From the NCBI GenBank assembly GCA_903915615.1, contig CAIWTR010000190.1, forward strand, positions 1-20,755: 20,755 nucleotides of DNA, in the 5' to 3' direction. Shown piece after piece: positions 13,950 through 20,755 of this stretch. The notes under the pieces were generated by a model, which was not told where the DNA came from, ran no database searches, and worked only from the letters and a program-made list of their open reading frames with translations. Each line of letters opens with the position of its first letter. Position 1 is the first letter of the stretch. A program made the position numbers and the translations under genes. This stretch comes from an uncultured Armatimonadota bacterium. GTDB lineage: Bacteria > Armatimonadota > Armatimonadia > Armatimonadales > Armatimonadaceae.

Positions 13950-15377
13950 TTAGAACTTACGTGTAATCTGTACAAATCCGAGAAATGCGGAACGTCCGGC
14001 ATATGAAGCAGCGACAGCATCCCCGCCGTGAACATACCCTGCGTATACCGCCACAGTGTCCCGTGCGTTAAGGGTTACATCGTAGGAGATGTCGATTGCC
14101 GTTCCGATGTTTCGCGAGCCGCCATTTGGTTTCCCGGTCAGCGCGAAGTTACCTGTCGATTGAAACGCAGAGCCTCCCGTGTACCATCGATCAGCCAGCT
14201 TATCGAGGCGGTAGGAGTGCGCTTCCAAACGGATGGTTTCCTTCTTGTTGCGCTTGATTGCCATTGCGTAGAGGTCATTCAAATTGGACATCGTTACAAC
14301 TGGGGTACGGAACAACAACCTCGGTGGGCTGATTTGTGGCATCCACGATTGGTGCTTATTGTCATCAGGATTGCCATCACCGGAGAAATGTCCTGCGCCT
14401 GCGCGCAGCCACCATCCAGCAAATGCGGAATGCTTAATTCCAGCTTCCACAACGGCGGCGTAGGCATCGTGGCGACTTAGTCCCCATTGCCCTTGTTGGG
14501 TACCTCCCCAGACAAGCGCATCTGTACGTAGCTTTCCATGTGTGCTCGTCGTAGTCGCGTGTCCACCCACGGTTGTCAGTTTTATGGCATCCGTCGTGGA
14601 TGTTGTTGTATTGTCAACCGACTTGATGCCACGTGCATCGACGTATGAATCGATAAAAAAGCGATTGGATGTATTTTTAGTGCTTCGCGAATCTGCAAAG
14701 TACATTTGCCGCAGCTTTGATATTGAATCACCGCCATCAAGGTTAAAGGCGGCTGTCGTTGGGTAAAAGCCGGCCAGGGTAAGGACATGATTGCCACTCG
14801 ATTGGCTAAGCTTGAAGCCATCCATGGAACGGCCAACAACGGTAAATGCATCCGGACTGAACAAGCGCTGCGCGATTCGCTGGGCCTGAATATAAGCCAG
14901 ATCTGCATCCCCTGGCACAGCCTCATTCCCATCCATCATTTCAATGCGGCCCGCTATGATCTCCGGGTTTTTACCAGTTTGTGGCATCCGCACATATGCT
15001 TGCTTCACAAAAAGGCTTCCCTGCTGGCTACCATTAATGGATCGGTATGTGCCGCCCATCCCGAGGGCTCCAATTGGAGCAGGCCCGGATGCATAATGTG
15101 GAAGACCAAGGAGAAGTGGTGCGGATGCTTCAACCAGCGTTTCAAACGGACGTAAGCCGGACACGCGGTGTGCAACGGGTAATTTCCCGCCGAAGCGTAG
15201 CAGATTGTGGCTGAAAGTGTAGTTTTCATCGTAGCCACCGCCGACTGGGTTGAACCATCCCCAGGACTCTGAGCGGACTCGCAGGGATCCGAAGAAGACA
15301 GGTTTGGTGTTGTCGACCGGCGATGCAACAGTGAGTCCGAGAGCGATGATAGATGCGAGTCCATACATAAATGTCAT
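13950..15377 (-). CDS. Outer-membrane beta-barrel protein, alginate-export-like, paralog B
   Basis: A 475-residue protein colinear with paralog A from VFFGSLRVRSESWGWFNP to AFLGFVQITRKF. Shared blocks include YTFSHNLLRFGxxLPxAHRVSGLRPFET, NGSQQGSLF, FYPTT, FNLDGGD, LMAIKRNKKET/YAMAIKRNKKET and ADRWYxGG. The leader MTFMYGLASIIALGLTVASP is hydrophobic but lacks the usual positive charge. An in-frame TAG two codons upstream of the ATG at 15377 excludes a longer start (15368 is the only alternative). By family inference it is an outer-membrane channel for a polysaccharide or charged oligosaccharide. It is first in a two-gene minus-strand unit. The retained tandem pair suggests diverged substrate preference or dosage. 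Confidence 0.65.
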   Translation of the reverse strand: MTFMYGLASIIALGLTVASPVDNTKPVFFGSLRVRSESWGWFNPVGGGYDENYTFSHNLLRFGGKLPVAHRVSGLRPFETLVEASAPLLLGLPHYASGPAPIGALGMGGTYRSINGSQQGSLFVKQAYVRMPQTGKNPEIIAGRIEMMDGNEAVPGDADLAYIQAQRIAQRLFSPDAFTVVGRSMDGFKLSQSSGNHVLTLAGFYPTTAAFNLDGGDSISKLRQMYFADSRSTKNTSNRFFIDSYVDARGIKSVDNTTTSTTDAIKLTTVGGHATTTSTHGKLRTDALVWGGTQQGQWGLSRHDAYAAVVEAGIKHSAFAGWWLRAGAGHFSGDGNPDDNKHQSWMPQISPPRLLFRTPVVTMSNLNDLYAMAIKRNKKETIRLEAHSYRLDKLADRWYTGGSAFQSTGNFALTGKPNGGSRNIGTAIDISYDVTLNARDTVAVYAGYVHGGDAVAASYAGRSAFLGFVQITRKF

Positions 15378-15474
15378 TACCTAACGGTTTTCAACATCAA
15401 ACGTCGTACTTTATCCACAAACTCGGCTATCCACCAAGGTAGAAGGTAATAACTACGCCGTGAATCTGAAAATT

Positions 15475-15511
15475 TGGCTCACCGACAAGCAGTGGGCCAT
15501 TATTGTTTTCT
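15475..15511 (+). terminator. Terminator-like hairpin, unit 1
   Basis: TGGCTCAC pairs with GTGGGCCA (one G-T pair) around a 9-base loop and is followed by TTATTGTTTTC. On the minus strand the same hairpin is followed by AAATTTTC, so weak bidirectional function is possible. Confidence 0.5.
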
Positions 15512-15586
15512 TCCAGGGTGGCATGACACCAGCTGGCTGGATAGCGCAGAAAGCGCTTTTACAACTACGCTGTGAATCAAAGAGTT

Positions 15587-15624
15587 TGGCCCACCGACAA
15601 GCAGTGGGCCATTTTGTTTTCTTT
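15587..15624 (+). terminator. Terminator hairpin, unit 2
   Basis: A perfect 8-bp TGGCCCAC/GTGGGCCA stem with a 9-base loop, followed by TTTTGTTTTCTTT on the plus strand. On the minus strand it is followed by AAACTCTTTG, a poor T-tract. It therefore faces opposite to the SulP gene that ends at 15672. Confidence 0.65.
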
Positions 15625-15671
15625 CAGGCTGTCATGACGCCAGGTGGTTGGATGACTAGATAGCTGTCGTA

Positions 15672-17852
15672 CTAAGCTTCAGGTATCTCATCCACGGTCA
15701 GGAAGCGCTTTTGATCGCTATCGTAAATATACACACGTGCTTCATCGATGTCGAAGAACAGGCCAAGTATCGACAGAGACCCTGCCTCAACGCCGGTTTT
15801 AACGACATCGTATGTCATCAGGTTATCCAGCTGCTCCACGACATTGACAAGGCTTAACTGATCTACCGGTTTACGTCCCGCGGCAATCGTTGGTTGTGCC
15901 CGGAACCCGATGAGGGTGCGCTCCCCAAGCGAAAGCCAGTGCTTCAGGTTTTCATATGGCAGATTGCTCGTACCATCAAGAAGTGCATTCATCGCACCAC
16001 AGCTAGAGTGCCCACAAACAACGATGCGTTCAACTCCAAGGACGCTGACAGCGTATTCGACGGCGGCTCCAACGCTAGAGCCTTCCCCGTTTCTTGGGAC
16101 CATGTTGCCGATGTTCCGGATTTTGAACAGGTCTCCGGGTCCAGAGCTTGTGAACTGGTGTGGAAGCACACGGGAGTCACAGCATGTAACGAACATTTCC
16201 TTTGGAACCTGGCCATCCCGTGCAAGGGCGGACAAGGTCGGCCGAAGCTGGTCAGAGTGGTTTTCCTCGTAGTCTCGGATGCGCTCGATGAGGTCTTCAG
16301 CGCCCTTTCGACCACCGTTACCCACGAACATTTTTCGACTACTTGTTGCCGGGAGTTCCTTACGAAAGCGTGGCTTGCCCTTCTCCGCATCCGCGTACCA
16401 TTCTTCATGGAGCTCATCGAGGGTCACGCGGCCGCCCGTTTTCTGGTGACCTTTGATCCAGTCATTGAGGACCTCGTAAGCGGAGTGGTCCATGTAGTCG
16501 ACCGCAAGAACGATATGGACATCCTTGCCTTGTTCGATGTCAGCAAGGCTGCTGCCTAGCTTTGGCACGGATGCAAATGTCATCGAGCCATTGATCACCA
16601 CATCGATATGGTCTTTGTGAGGTGCAACTTTTATTGTGACATTCGAGAGACGGCGCAAACTCATCAGGACAGTGAGAACGACGCCCATGATGACACCGTA
16701 GAGGAGGTTGGTGAATACGACTCCAAGCACGGTAACGATGTAAACGCCAAGCTCCCGATTCTTTCCAAGCTCACGCATGTGGTGAACATTGACAAGATTG
16801 ACACCCGCATAGATCAGGAGACCAGCGAGGACAGAGCGTGGAATCAGCTCAATCCAGGATGCGGCTAGAAAAACAAAGAGTGCAATCCATACGCCATGGA
16901 GAACAGCAGATAGATTGGTTTTCGCACCTGCTTGAGCATTTGCCGCTGAGCGAACGATGACTCCTGTAACGGGAAGCCCGCCGAGGAGGCCAGAGATAAG
17001 GTTACCGAGGCCTTGTCCGACGAGCTCCCGGTCGAAATTGGTGCGTTTCCCCGTGTGGAGCTTGTCAACGGCGACGGCGCTCAGGAGAGACTCAACACTT
17101 GCGATGATGGCGACCGTTATGACTGCGATCGAAAATTTACCCCAGTCATTGGGCAATGCTGGGAACTGATGGCCTACAAACAAGCCTTCTGGGAGGTCAA
17201 CACGGCGGACATTGAGGTTCAACAGCGTCGCAATCGCCGTCATTCCAACCACGGTAACGAGCGCTCCAGGCACTTTCTGGATGCCCTTCGGCAAGCGCTT
17301 CCACAGCATCAATACTGCAAATGTCGCGATACCCAAAATGGTTGCCGCTCCGTGGAGGTCCATTATCTGTGCGGGAAGCGCGATGATGTTCTTGAGCGCG
17401 CTGGATTCTGGCGTACCGCCGAGTGCCTCATGGATTTGGGCAAGCGTGATGACGATACCGATTCCAGCCATCATGCCGTGCACCACGGATGGTGCGATGA
17501 CAAGTGCTCCGCGTGCAACCTTCAGTGTTCCGAAGAGGAGCTGTAGTGCACCTGCAGCTGCGGTGATGGCACATGCGACAGGCCATCCGAACTGCTGCAC
17601 CTGTGAATAGACAAGAACCGTTAGACCGGCGGCTGGTCCAGAAACCTGGAGCGGGCTGCCTCCGATTCCGCCGATAACGATGCCACCGATGACGGCAGCG
17701 ATCAGTCCACCCATGATTGGTGCACCGGATGCCAGAGCAATTCCGAGGGAGAGAGGAACAGCTATCAGGAAGACAACAAGCGAAGCTTGCAAGTCTGCCT
17801 TGATGGATGAACCAGCCATTTTTTGAGACGTATTGACCTTTTCGTGCGACAT
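15672..17852 (-). CDS. SulP anion transporter fused to beta-carbonic anhydrase
   Basis: A 726-residue two-function protein. Residues about 18-400 are a SulP/SLC26 inner-membrane domain with 10 or more hydrophobic helices and hallmark segments (LVVFLIAVPLSLGIALASGAP, SPLQVSGPAAGLTVLV, ASVESLLSAVAVDKLH, NQ-like GLGNLISGLLGGLPVTGVIVRSAAN). Residues about 405-480 look like a reduced STAS-type region. Residues about 510-726 are a beta-carbonic anhydrase with zinc ligands C557, H615 and C618, plus the D559/R561 dyad (TCCDSRV, GHSSCGAM). By analogy with BicA-like SulP-CA fusions it should couple bicarbonate (or another anion) transport to CO2/bicarbonate interconversion on the cytoplasmic side. All catalytic residues are present. 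It is a monocistronic minus-strand gene with an A/T-rich upstream region. The ribosome-binding site is weak, so the start at 17852 is moderately sure. Confidence 0.92.
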   Translation of the reverse strand: MSHEKVNTSQKMAGSSIKADLQASLVVFLIAVPLSLGIALASGAPIMGGLIAAVIGGIVIGGIGGSPLQVSGPAAGLTVLVYSQVQQFGWPVACAITAAAGALQLLFGTLKVARGALVIAPSVVHGMMAGIGIVITLAQIHEALGGTPESSALKNIIALPAQIMDLHGAATILGIATFAVLMLWKRLPKGIQKVPGALVTVVGMTAIATLLNLNVRRVDLPEGLFVGHQFPALPNDWGKFSIAVITVAIIASVESLLSAVAVDKLHTGKRTNFDRELVGQGLGNLISGLLGGLPVTGVIVRSAANAQAGAKTNLSAVLHGVWIALFVFLAASWIELIPRSVLAGLLIYAGVNLVNVHHMRELGKNRELGVYIVTVLGVVFTNLLYGVIMGVVLTVLMSLRRLSNVTIKVAPHKDHIDVVINGSMTFASVPKLGSSLADIEQGKDVHIVLAVDYMDHSAYEVLNDWIKGHQKTGGRVTLDELHEEWYADAEKGKPRFRKELPATSSRKMFVGNGGRKGAEDLIERIRDYEENHSDQLRPTLSALARDGQVPKEMFVTCCDSRVLPHQFTSSGPGDLFKIRNIGNMVPRNGEGSSVGAAVEYAVSVLGVERIVVCGHSSCGAMNALLDGTSNLPYENLKHWLSLGERTLIGFRAQPTIAAGRKPVDQLSLVNVVEQLDNLMTYDVVKTGVEAGSLSILGLFFDIDEARVYIYDSDQKRFLTVDEIPEA

Positions 17853-18070
17853 ACAGTCATTTACACATGCAATTACATCAATGTTCCAACATACGAACAG
17901 ATAAGTCCGAAATAAGTAAACAATTTCATTTGATAATAAAAATGGTTCACAGTGTTTACACTACATTGACTTCTGCTGAATTTCGGCCCTCGGTCGTCAT
18001 CAAAGAGAACGTGAACAGCTAAAAACGGACCAGAGCATTAGCTCGCCTGATGACCGGCTTCTTCGCAGTC
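17853..18070. other. Non-coding region upstream of the SulP-CA gene
   Basis: No credible gene is seen. The first 110 bases are A/T-rich, as expected for the promoter of the SulP-CA gene, and include an AGTGT-TT-ACACT inverted repeat at 17951-17962 that could be an operator. From 17991 to 18056 a nested hairpin can form: CGG/CCG and TCATCA/TGATGA on the outside, AGCTAA/TTAGCT inside. Its role is unknown. Confidence 0.4.
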
Positions 18071-18103
18071 AAAAAAAGATCGACCGGGACTTTCCCGGTC
18101 GAT
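18071..18103 (-). terminator. Strong intrinsic terminator for the SDR/GH5 transcript
   Basis: A perfect 11-bp stem, ATCGACCGGGA (18079-18089) with TCCCGGTCGAT (18093-18103), has a 3-base loop. The seven A at 18071-18077 become a T-tract on the minus strand. It lies about 60 bases past the stop of the SDR gene at 18162. Confidence 0.9.
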
Positions 18104-18161
18104 TGAGGGCAAACGTTAATATACGCTGGATTGGTATTCCCTGATCCGTCCTGCTTGGCAA

Positions 18162-18866
18162 CTACTCCTGAGCGTTTGCGTAGTCTTGTGCTCTAAACAG
18201 CTGTCCATGTGTGGTTTCCGTCAAGACAGGGATAAGAGCGCCGGGCAGCACGGATGTGACATCTCCTGGCGCATTTGGACCACCGAGGTCTGTTCGGAGC
18301 CAACCCGGATCGAGCGTATTCATCAGGACGCCGTGTTCGGCCAAGTGCCCGGATGTATCCGTCGTGAACTTATCAACAGCCCCCTTGGAGATTGAGTACG
18401 CAATCAGTTCAGGTTGATCCTGGATGCCACTGGTGACGTTCACAATCCGTCCCCACTTCCGCGTCTTCATGCCAGGAATGAACGCATGACAGATGCGCGA
18501 GAGTGCGATTACATTGACCTGAAAGCTCCGCAGATAATCTTCATCCGGAATGTTTAGCCAGTCCTGACGATAGGGCGTCATGATGGCCGCATTGTTGTAC
18601 AAAATGTCAATCTCGGGACCACTCTGGAGGAGTGATTCGAGCATCGATGTAAGCTCGGCGGCATCCGAGAGCTCTGCGGCAACCTGATGCGTTTGAACGC
18701 CAAGTTCCTGAAGCTCCGCCGCTAGCATTGCTGTGCTTTCAAGCAGGCGACTATGCAGGACAACATTGCACCCTGCACGGGCAAGCCCTAGGCTAATCTG
18801 ACGCCCAACACCGCGGCTTGCTCCCGTTACGAGAGCCCACTTCCCACTGATATCTGTTGTTTCCAT
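18162..18866 (-). CDS. Short-chain dehydrogenase/reductase
   Basis: A 234-residue classical SDR: cofactor loop TGASRGVG (14-21), NNAA (91-94), catalytic S146 with Y157-x3-K161 (YSISK), and DPGWLRTDLGG after strand 6. The arginine after the glycine loop and HSR at the end of strand 2 favour NADP(H). The substrate is unknown; it acts in the cytoplasm. The start is supported by GGAG about 7 bases before the ATG at 18866. It follows the GH5 gene by 51 bases on the same strand and is followed by a strong terminator, so it may be the last gene of a LacI-GH5-SDR transcript, though a separate promoter in the 51-base gap is not excluded. Confidence 0.85.
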   Translation of the reverse strand: METTDISGKWALVTGASRGVGRQISLGLARAGCNVVLHSRLLESTAMLAAELQELGVQTHQVAAELSDAAELTSMLESLLQSGPEIDILYNNAAIMTPYRQDWLNIPDEDYLRSFQVNVIALSRICHAFIPGMKTRKWGRIVNVTSGIQDQPELIAYSISKGAVDKFTTDTSGHLAEHGVLMNTLDPGWLRTDLGGPNAPGDVTSVLPGALIPVLTETTHGQLFRAQDYANAQE

Positions 18867-18917
18867 TTACAATCTCCATTCATCATCCACACTTGCTACG
18901 GATGACACATCCCAAGT

Positions 18918-20012
18918 CTAGTTTTTTCGTGCAGCCAGCGCGGCCTTCACATAGCGGCCCCAATAGTCTGTCGGCGTGTAGTCCCACCCGGTGATCAGGC
19001 ACGGATTTGCGCTTGGATGAAAGCTCCAAGCCGTCCATGAGAGGTTATGGGTCTGGATGTACTTGATGACATCCGGTGCCCACGCTTCGGTGTAAACATT
19101 CTCATGAGCGGGTTCGCCCTCATGCCAGGGCTTTGTTCCGACCTCGCCAACAAATACCGGGTATTTGACTACTGTCGGAGTTACGTTGACATCCCAGTCC
19201 TTCTTCCAAGGGTAGATGTGAGTGGCATACATGATTCCGTTTCCGCCACGGTCTGAAAGTGCACTCCCGGCGACGATTCCACGTAGGTCATAGGCCCAGT
19301 CGAGGCCACCTGCGACGACGACATTCTTGGCACCAGCTGCCCGGACGGTATCCACAAGCGCCTGCATCCCGGGCGTGTGGTACTGCAAATGCTTACCGCG
19401 AGCCGGGTCGTCGTTGCGCTCCTCTACAGCCCCGCCGTTCTTCCACACATCCCATGACACATCATGAGGCTCGTTGTAGAGGTCAAACAACACAGCAGGA
19501 TTGTTTGCAAAGCGCTTTGCCACGCTCTTCCAGAAGAGAACCGAGTTGTCATCCGGCATCGCGTGCTGGCCAACATGTGACCCCCAAACGCCGCCATCAC
19601 TCCAGTGCAAGTCGAGAAGGACATACTTGTTGGATGCAGAAATACGGCTAACGACTTCATCCACCAACTTTTGGTAACTGGTGGCAGTCAGCTGCGACTT
19701 TTGCCCTTTGTGGTAACCAAACCAAAAATCCTGTGTCAACGGAATCCGAATGATGTTGGCATTCCATTTTGTCAATGCAACATCGATGGACGCAAGCACG
19801 CGCTCGCCTGCCGGGTCCCAGTCAAGGCTTGGGACATTTACGCCCTGCAGCCTAACTGTTTTGCCTTTTGCATCCACGACTTTGTTTCCAACCGTTTTCA
19901 GCGCGGGTGGCGCGGCAAAGGTGGTTTGTTGGCTCAAAAGGAAAGAAATCAGTGTTCCGGACAGGATTAACGCTGATTTTAGATGGGTGGTGCTTGGATA
20001 GTTGAATTTCAT
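18918..20012 (-). CDS. Secreted glycoside hydrolase family 5 (cellulase-like)
   Basis: A 364-residue protein with a signal peptide (basic/polar start, hydrophobic SALILSGTLISFLLSQ, probable cleavage after TTFA at residue 33). The (beta/alpha)8 GH5 barrel shows RLQGVNVPSLDW, NIIRIPL, VLLDLHW (H136), the acid/base E181 in DLYNEPHD, H265 in THIYPW, and the nucleophile E290 in PVFVGEVGTKPW; W332 (SWTAWSF) would line the subsite. GH5 enzymes hydrolyse beta-1,4-glucans, mannans or related glycans; the subfamily and substrate cannot be told by eye. No carbohydrate-binding module is present. GGGAG lies about 6 bases before the ATG. The upstream LacI-type gene ends 20 bases away, suggesting local sugar-responsive control. 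Confidence 0.9.
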   Translation of the reverse strand: MKFNYPSTTHLKSALILSGTLISFLLSQQTTFAAPPALKTVGNKVVDAKGKTVRLQGVNVPSLDWDPAGERVLASIDVALTKWNANIIRIPLTQDFWFGYHKGQKSQLTATSYQKLVDEVVSRISASNKYVLLDLHWSDGGVWGSHVGQHAMPDDNSVLFWKSVAKRFANNPAVLFDLYNEPHDVSWDVWKNGGAVEERNDDPARGKHLQYHTPGMQALVDTVRAAGAKNVVVAGGLDWAYDLRGIVAGSALSDRGGNGIMYATHIYPWKKDWDVNVTPTVVKYPVFVGEVGTKPWHEGEPAHENVYTEAWAPDVIKYIQTHNLSWTAWSFHPSANPCLITGWDYTPTDYWGRYVKAALAARKN

Positions 20013-20032
20013 GGAATCTCCCTCAGATGTAC

Positions 20033-20755
20033 TTAGCTTGGTGTAACGGGTGCATGCCCGCTCGACTGGCGGGGAATGAGGACGGTTGGAACGATGATGT
20101 CAGTTGGCTGAGCGGCAGTGAGCCCACCACTGATGCGGTCGGTTAAGCGGTTGACAAAGGCCTGCGCCATCGCATCAATATGGCAACCAACCGTGGTCAG
20201 TGCGGGTGAAACAAACGATGCGATATCAAGGTCATCAAAGCCGATGACGGAAATGTCATCCGGAACGCGTAAGCCCGCGAAGTGGAGCTCCTTACAAACG
20301 ACCATCGCGATCGAATCCTGATACGCAAAGATGGCCGTCGGGCGCGGAATAGTGTGAATCAAGCGCCTTACGGCAAGGATCACGGCTTCATCTGATGCGA
20401 CCTCATAGTGATGTTCAGCATCGATGCTCACTCCACGTGATGCGAGCTCACTAATAAACGATGATGTCCTGTCAAAGGGTCCACGGTGAACAGGTTTGCC
20501 AATAATGGCGATATTCTTGTGGCCGAGTTCTAGGAGATGTCGGGCAATCTGGCGTGCGCCATCTGCATCATCGCCAGTTACAAAATCAAAGTCCTCAGCA
20601 CCCGGGAACCACCCCATGAATACGATTGGCATCCCTGATTTGTGAAGCCCAGTAGCGTACTCAGCAGCGACCAGCCCGTGTTCACCCGTGACGAGCAATA
20701 TGCCATCCACCCGGTTGTTCCGAAGATTGATGAGACTGTTGAGCTCATTTTCCTG
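20033..20755 (-). CDS. LacI-family transcriptional regulator, 5' partial
   Basis: The frame is open to the right edge, so the N-terminal helix-turn-helix is outside the window. About 240 residues of the periplasmic-binding-protein-like effector domain are visible: NRVDGILLVTG, MPIVFMGWFPG, TGDDADGARQIARHLLELGHKNIAIIG, TAIFAYQDSIAMVVCKELHFAGLRVPDDISVIGFDDLDIASFVSPALTTVG, and a C-terminal VPTVLIPRQSSG. These are canonical LacI/GalR blocks. It would bind a sugar or glycan breakdown product and control transcription. The adjacent GH5 gene (20 bases downstream, same strand) is the likeliest target, by inference. The stop is TAA at 20033-20035. A GTG at 20710 is an internal codon, not the real start. 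Confidence 0.9.
   Translation of the reverse strand, partial: QENELNSLINLRNNRVDGILLVTGEHGLVAAEYATGLHKSGMPIVFMGWFPGAEDFDFVTGDDADGARQIARHLLELGHKNIAIIGKPVHRGPFDRTSSFISELASRGVSIDAEHHYEVASDEAVILAVRRLIHTIPRPTAIFAYQDSIAMVVCKELHFAGLRVPDDISVIGFDDLDIASFVSPALTTVGCHIDAMAQAFVNRLTDRISGGLTAAQPTDIIVPTVLIPRQSSGHAPVTPS

Larger units (their letters stand above)
15451..15656 (+). repeat. Two tandem units each carrying a terminator hairpin
   Basis: The unit starting AACTACGC(C/T)GTGAATC at 15451 recurs at 15563 (112-base spacing). Both contain a TGGCyCAC/GTGGGCCA hairpin, a T-rich run (TTATTGTTTTC or TTTTGTTTTCTTT), then a CAGG-x-TG-x-CATGAC-x-CCAG-x-TGG-x-TGGAT-like tail. They lie in the 294-base gap between two minus-strand genes. 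The T-rich runs follow the hairpins on the plus strand, although no plus-strand gene lies upstream. Confidence 0.85.

Noticed and set aside
13855..13950. Terminator between the two barrel genes
   Set aside because: Only a 5-bp GTGCT/AGCAC pairing without a T-tract is present, so the gap gives no reason to separate the transcripts.
15460..15663. Plus-strand 67-codon frame spanning the two terminator units
   Set aside because: It starts at a GTG without a ribosome-binding site and runs through both terminator hairpins. The two repeat units are read in different frames, so no conserved peptide results.
15894..16559. A 221-codon plus-strand frame inside the SulP-CA gene
   Set aside because: It lies wholly antisense to a well-supported gene with clear catalytic motifs, and its composition looks like shadow translation.

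Overview
The window is a chromosome-like stretch of bacterial DNA at roughly 55% G+C by eye. I see no tRNA, rRNA, CRISPR array, transposase, integrase or phage gene. The best taxonomic clue is the type II secretion/type IV pilin-like protein at 4729-5568. It has an N-terminal FTLIELLVVIAIIAILAAIL helix, an ILFPVFAQARxKARQ continuation and an H-x9-DG motif, a combination I associate with Armatimonadota. That assignment is an inference from one protein family.

Layout, left to right. (1) 3-1097: a GHL15-type putative glycoside hydrolase cut by the left edge. (2) 1111-4602: small stress or housekeeping-like genes: an RraB-family protein, an LprI-like protein without signal peptide, a DinB-family protein, a DUF899 thioredoxin-like protein, and a two-domain AhpD/CMD protein. 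(3) 4729-5920: a pilin-like gene followed by two extra tandem copies of its own 3' end. (4) 5943-9889: a deoxyamino-sugar and glycan cluster with an FdtA-like ketoisomerase, a DegT/DnrJ/EryC1 aminotransferase and a GT2 glycosyltransferase in a tight minus-strand operon, plus a divergent sugar-type methyltransferase. (5) 9947-12429: a conserved protein of unknown function (Rossmann-like N-terminus) in an operon with an MFS transporter. These converge, with a 5-base gap, on two tandem paralogous outer-membrane beta-barrel genes (alginate-export-like, 12435-15377). (6) 15672-17852: a SulP anion transporter fused to a beta-carbonic anhydrase. (7) 18162 to the right edge: a LacI-type regulator (cut by the edge), a secreted GH5 glycoside hydrolase and a short-chain dehydrogenase, all on the minus strand.

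The most unusual signal is a repeated architecture. At two places the 3' end of a gene, including its stop codon, is present in three tandem copies: DUF899 at about 3098-3365 (two copies followed by the same terminator, the third by a different one) and the pilin-like gene at 5392-5920 (176-base period). The downstream copies have no start codon but keep an intact reading frame and stop. They differ from the parent mainly at third codon positions, and the last pilin copy is a mosaic of the other two. A third locus, 15451-15656, has two tandem copies of a terminator-containing unit with no parent gene in the matching orientation. Possible explanations are silent tail cassettes exchanged by gene conversion, relics of recombination with paralogous genes, or a genome-wide tendency to duplicate gene 3' ends.

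Functionally, the window mixes carbohydrate degradation (GHL15, GH5 with LacI control), surface-glycan synthesis and export (regions 4 and 5), inorganic carbon/anion handling (SulP-CA) and a surface or secretion-linked pilin-like protein.
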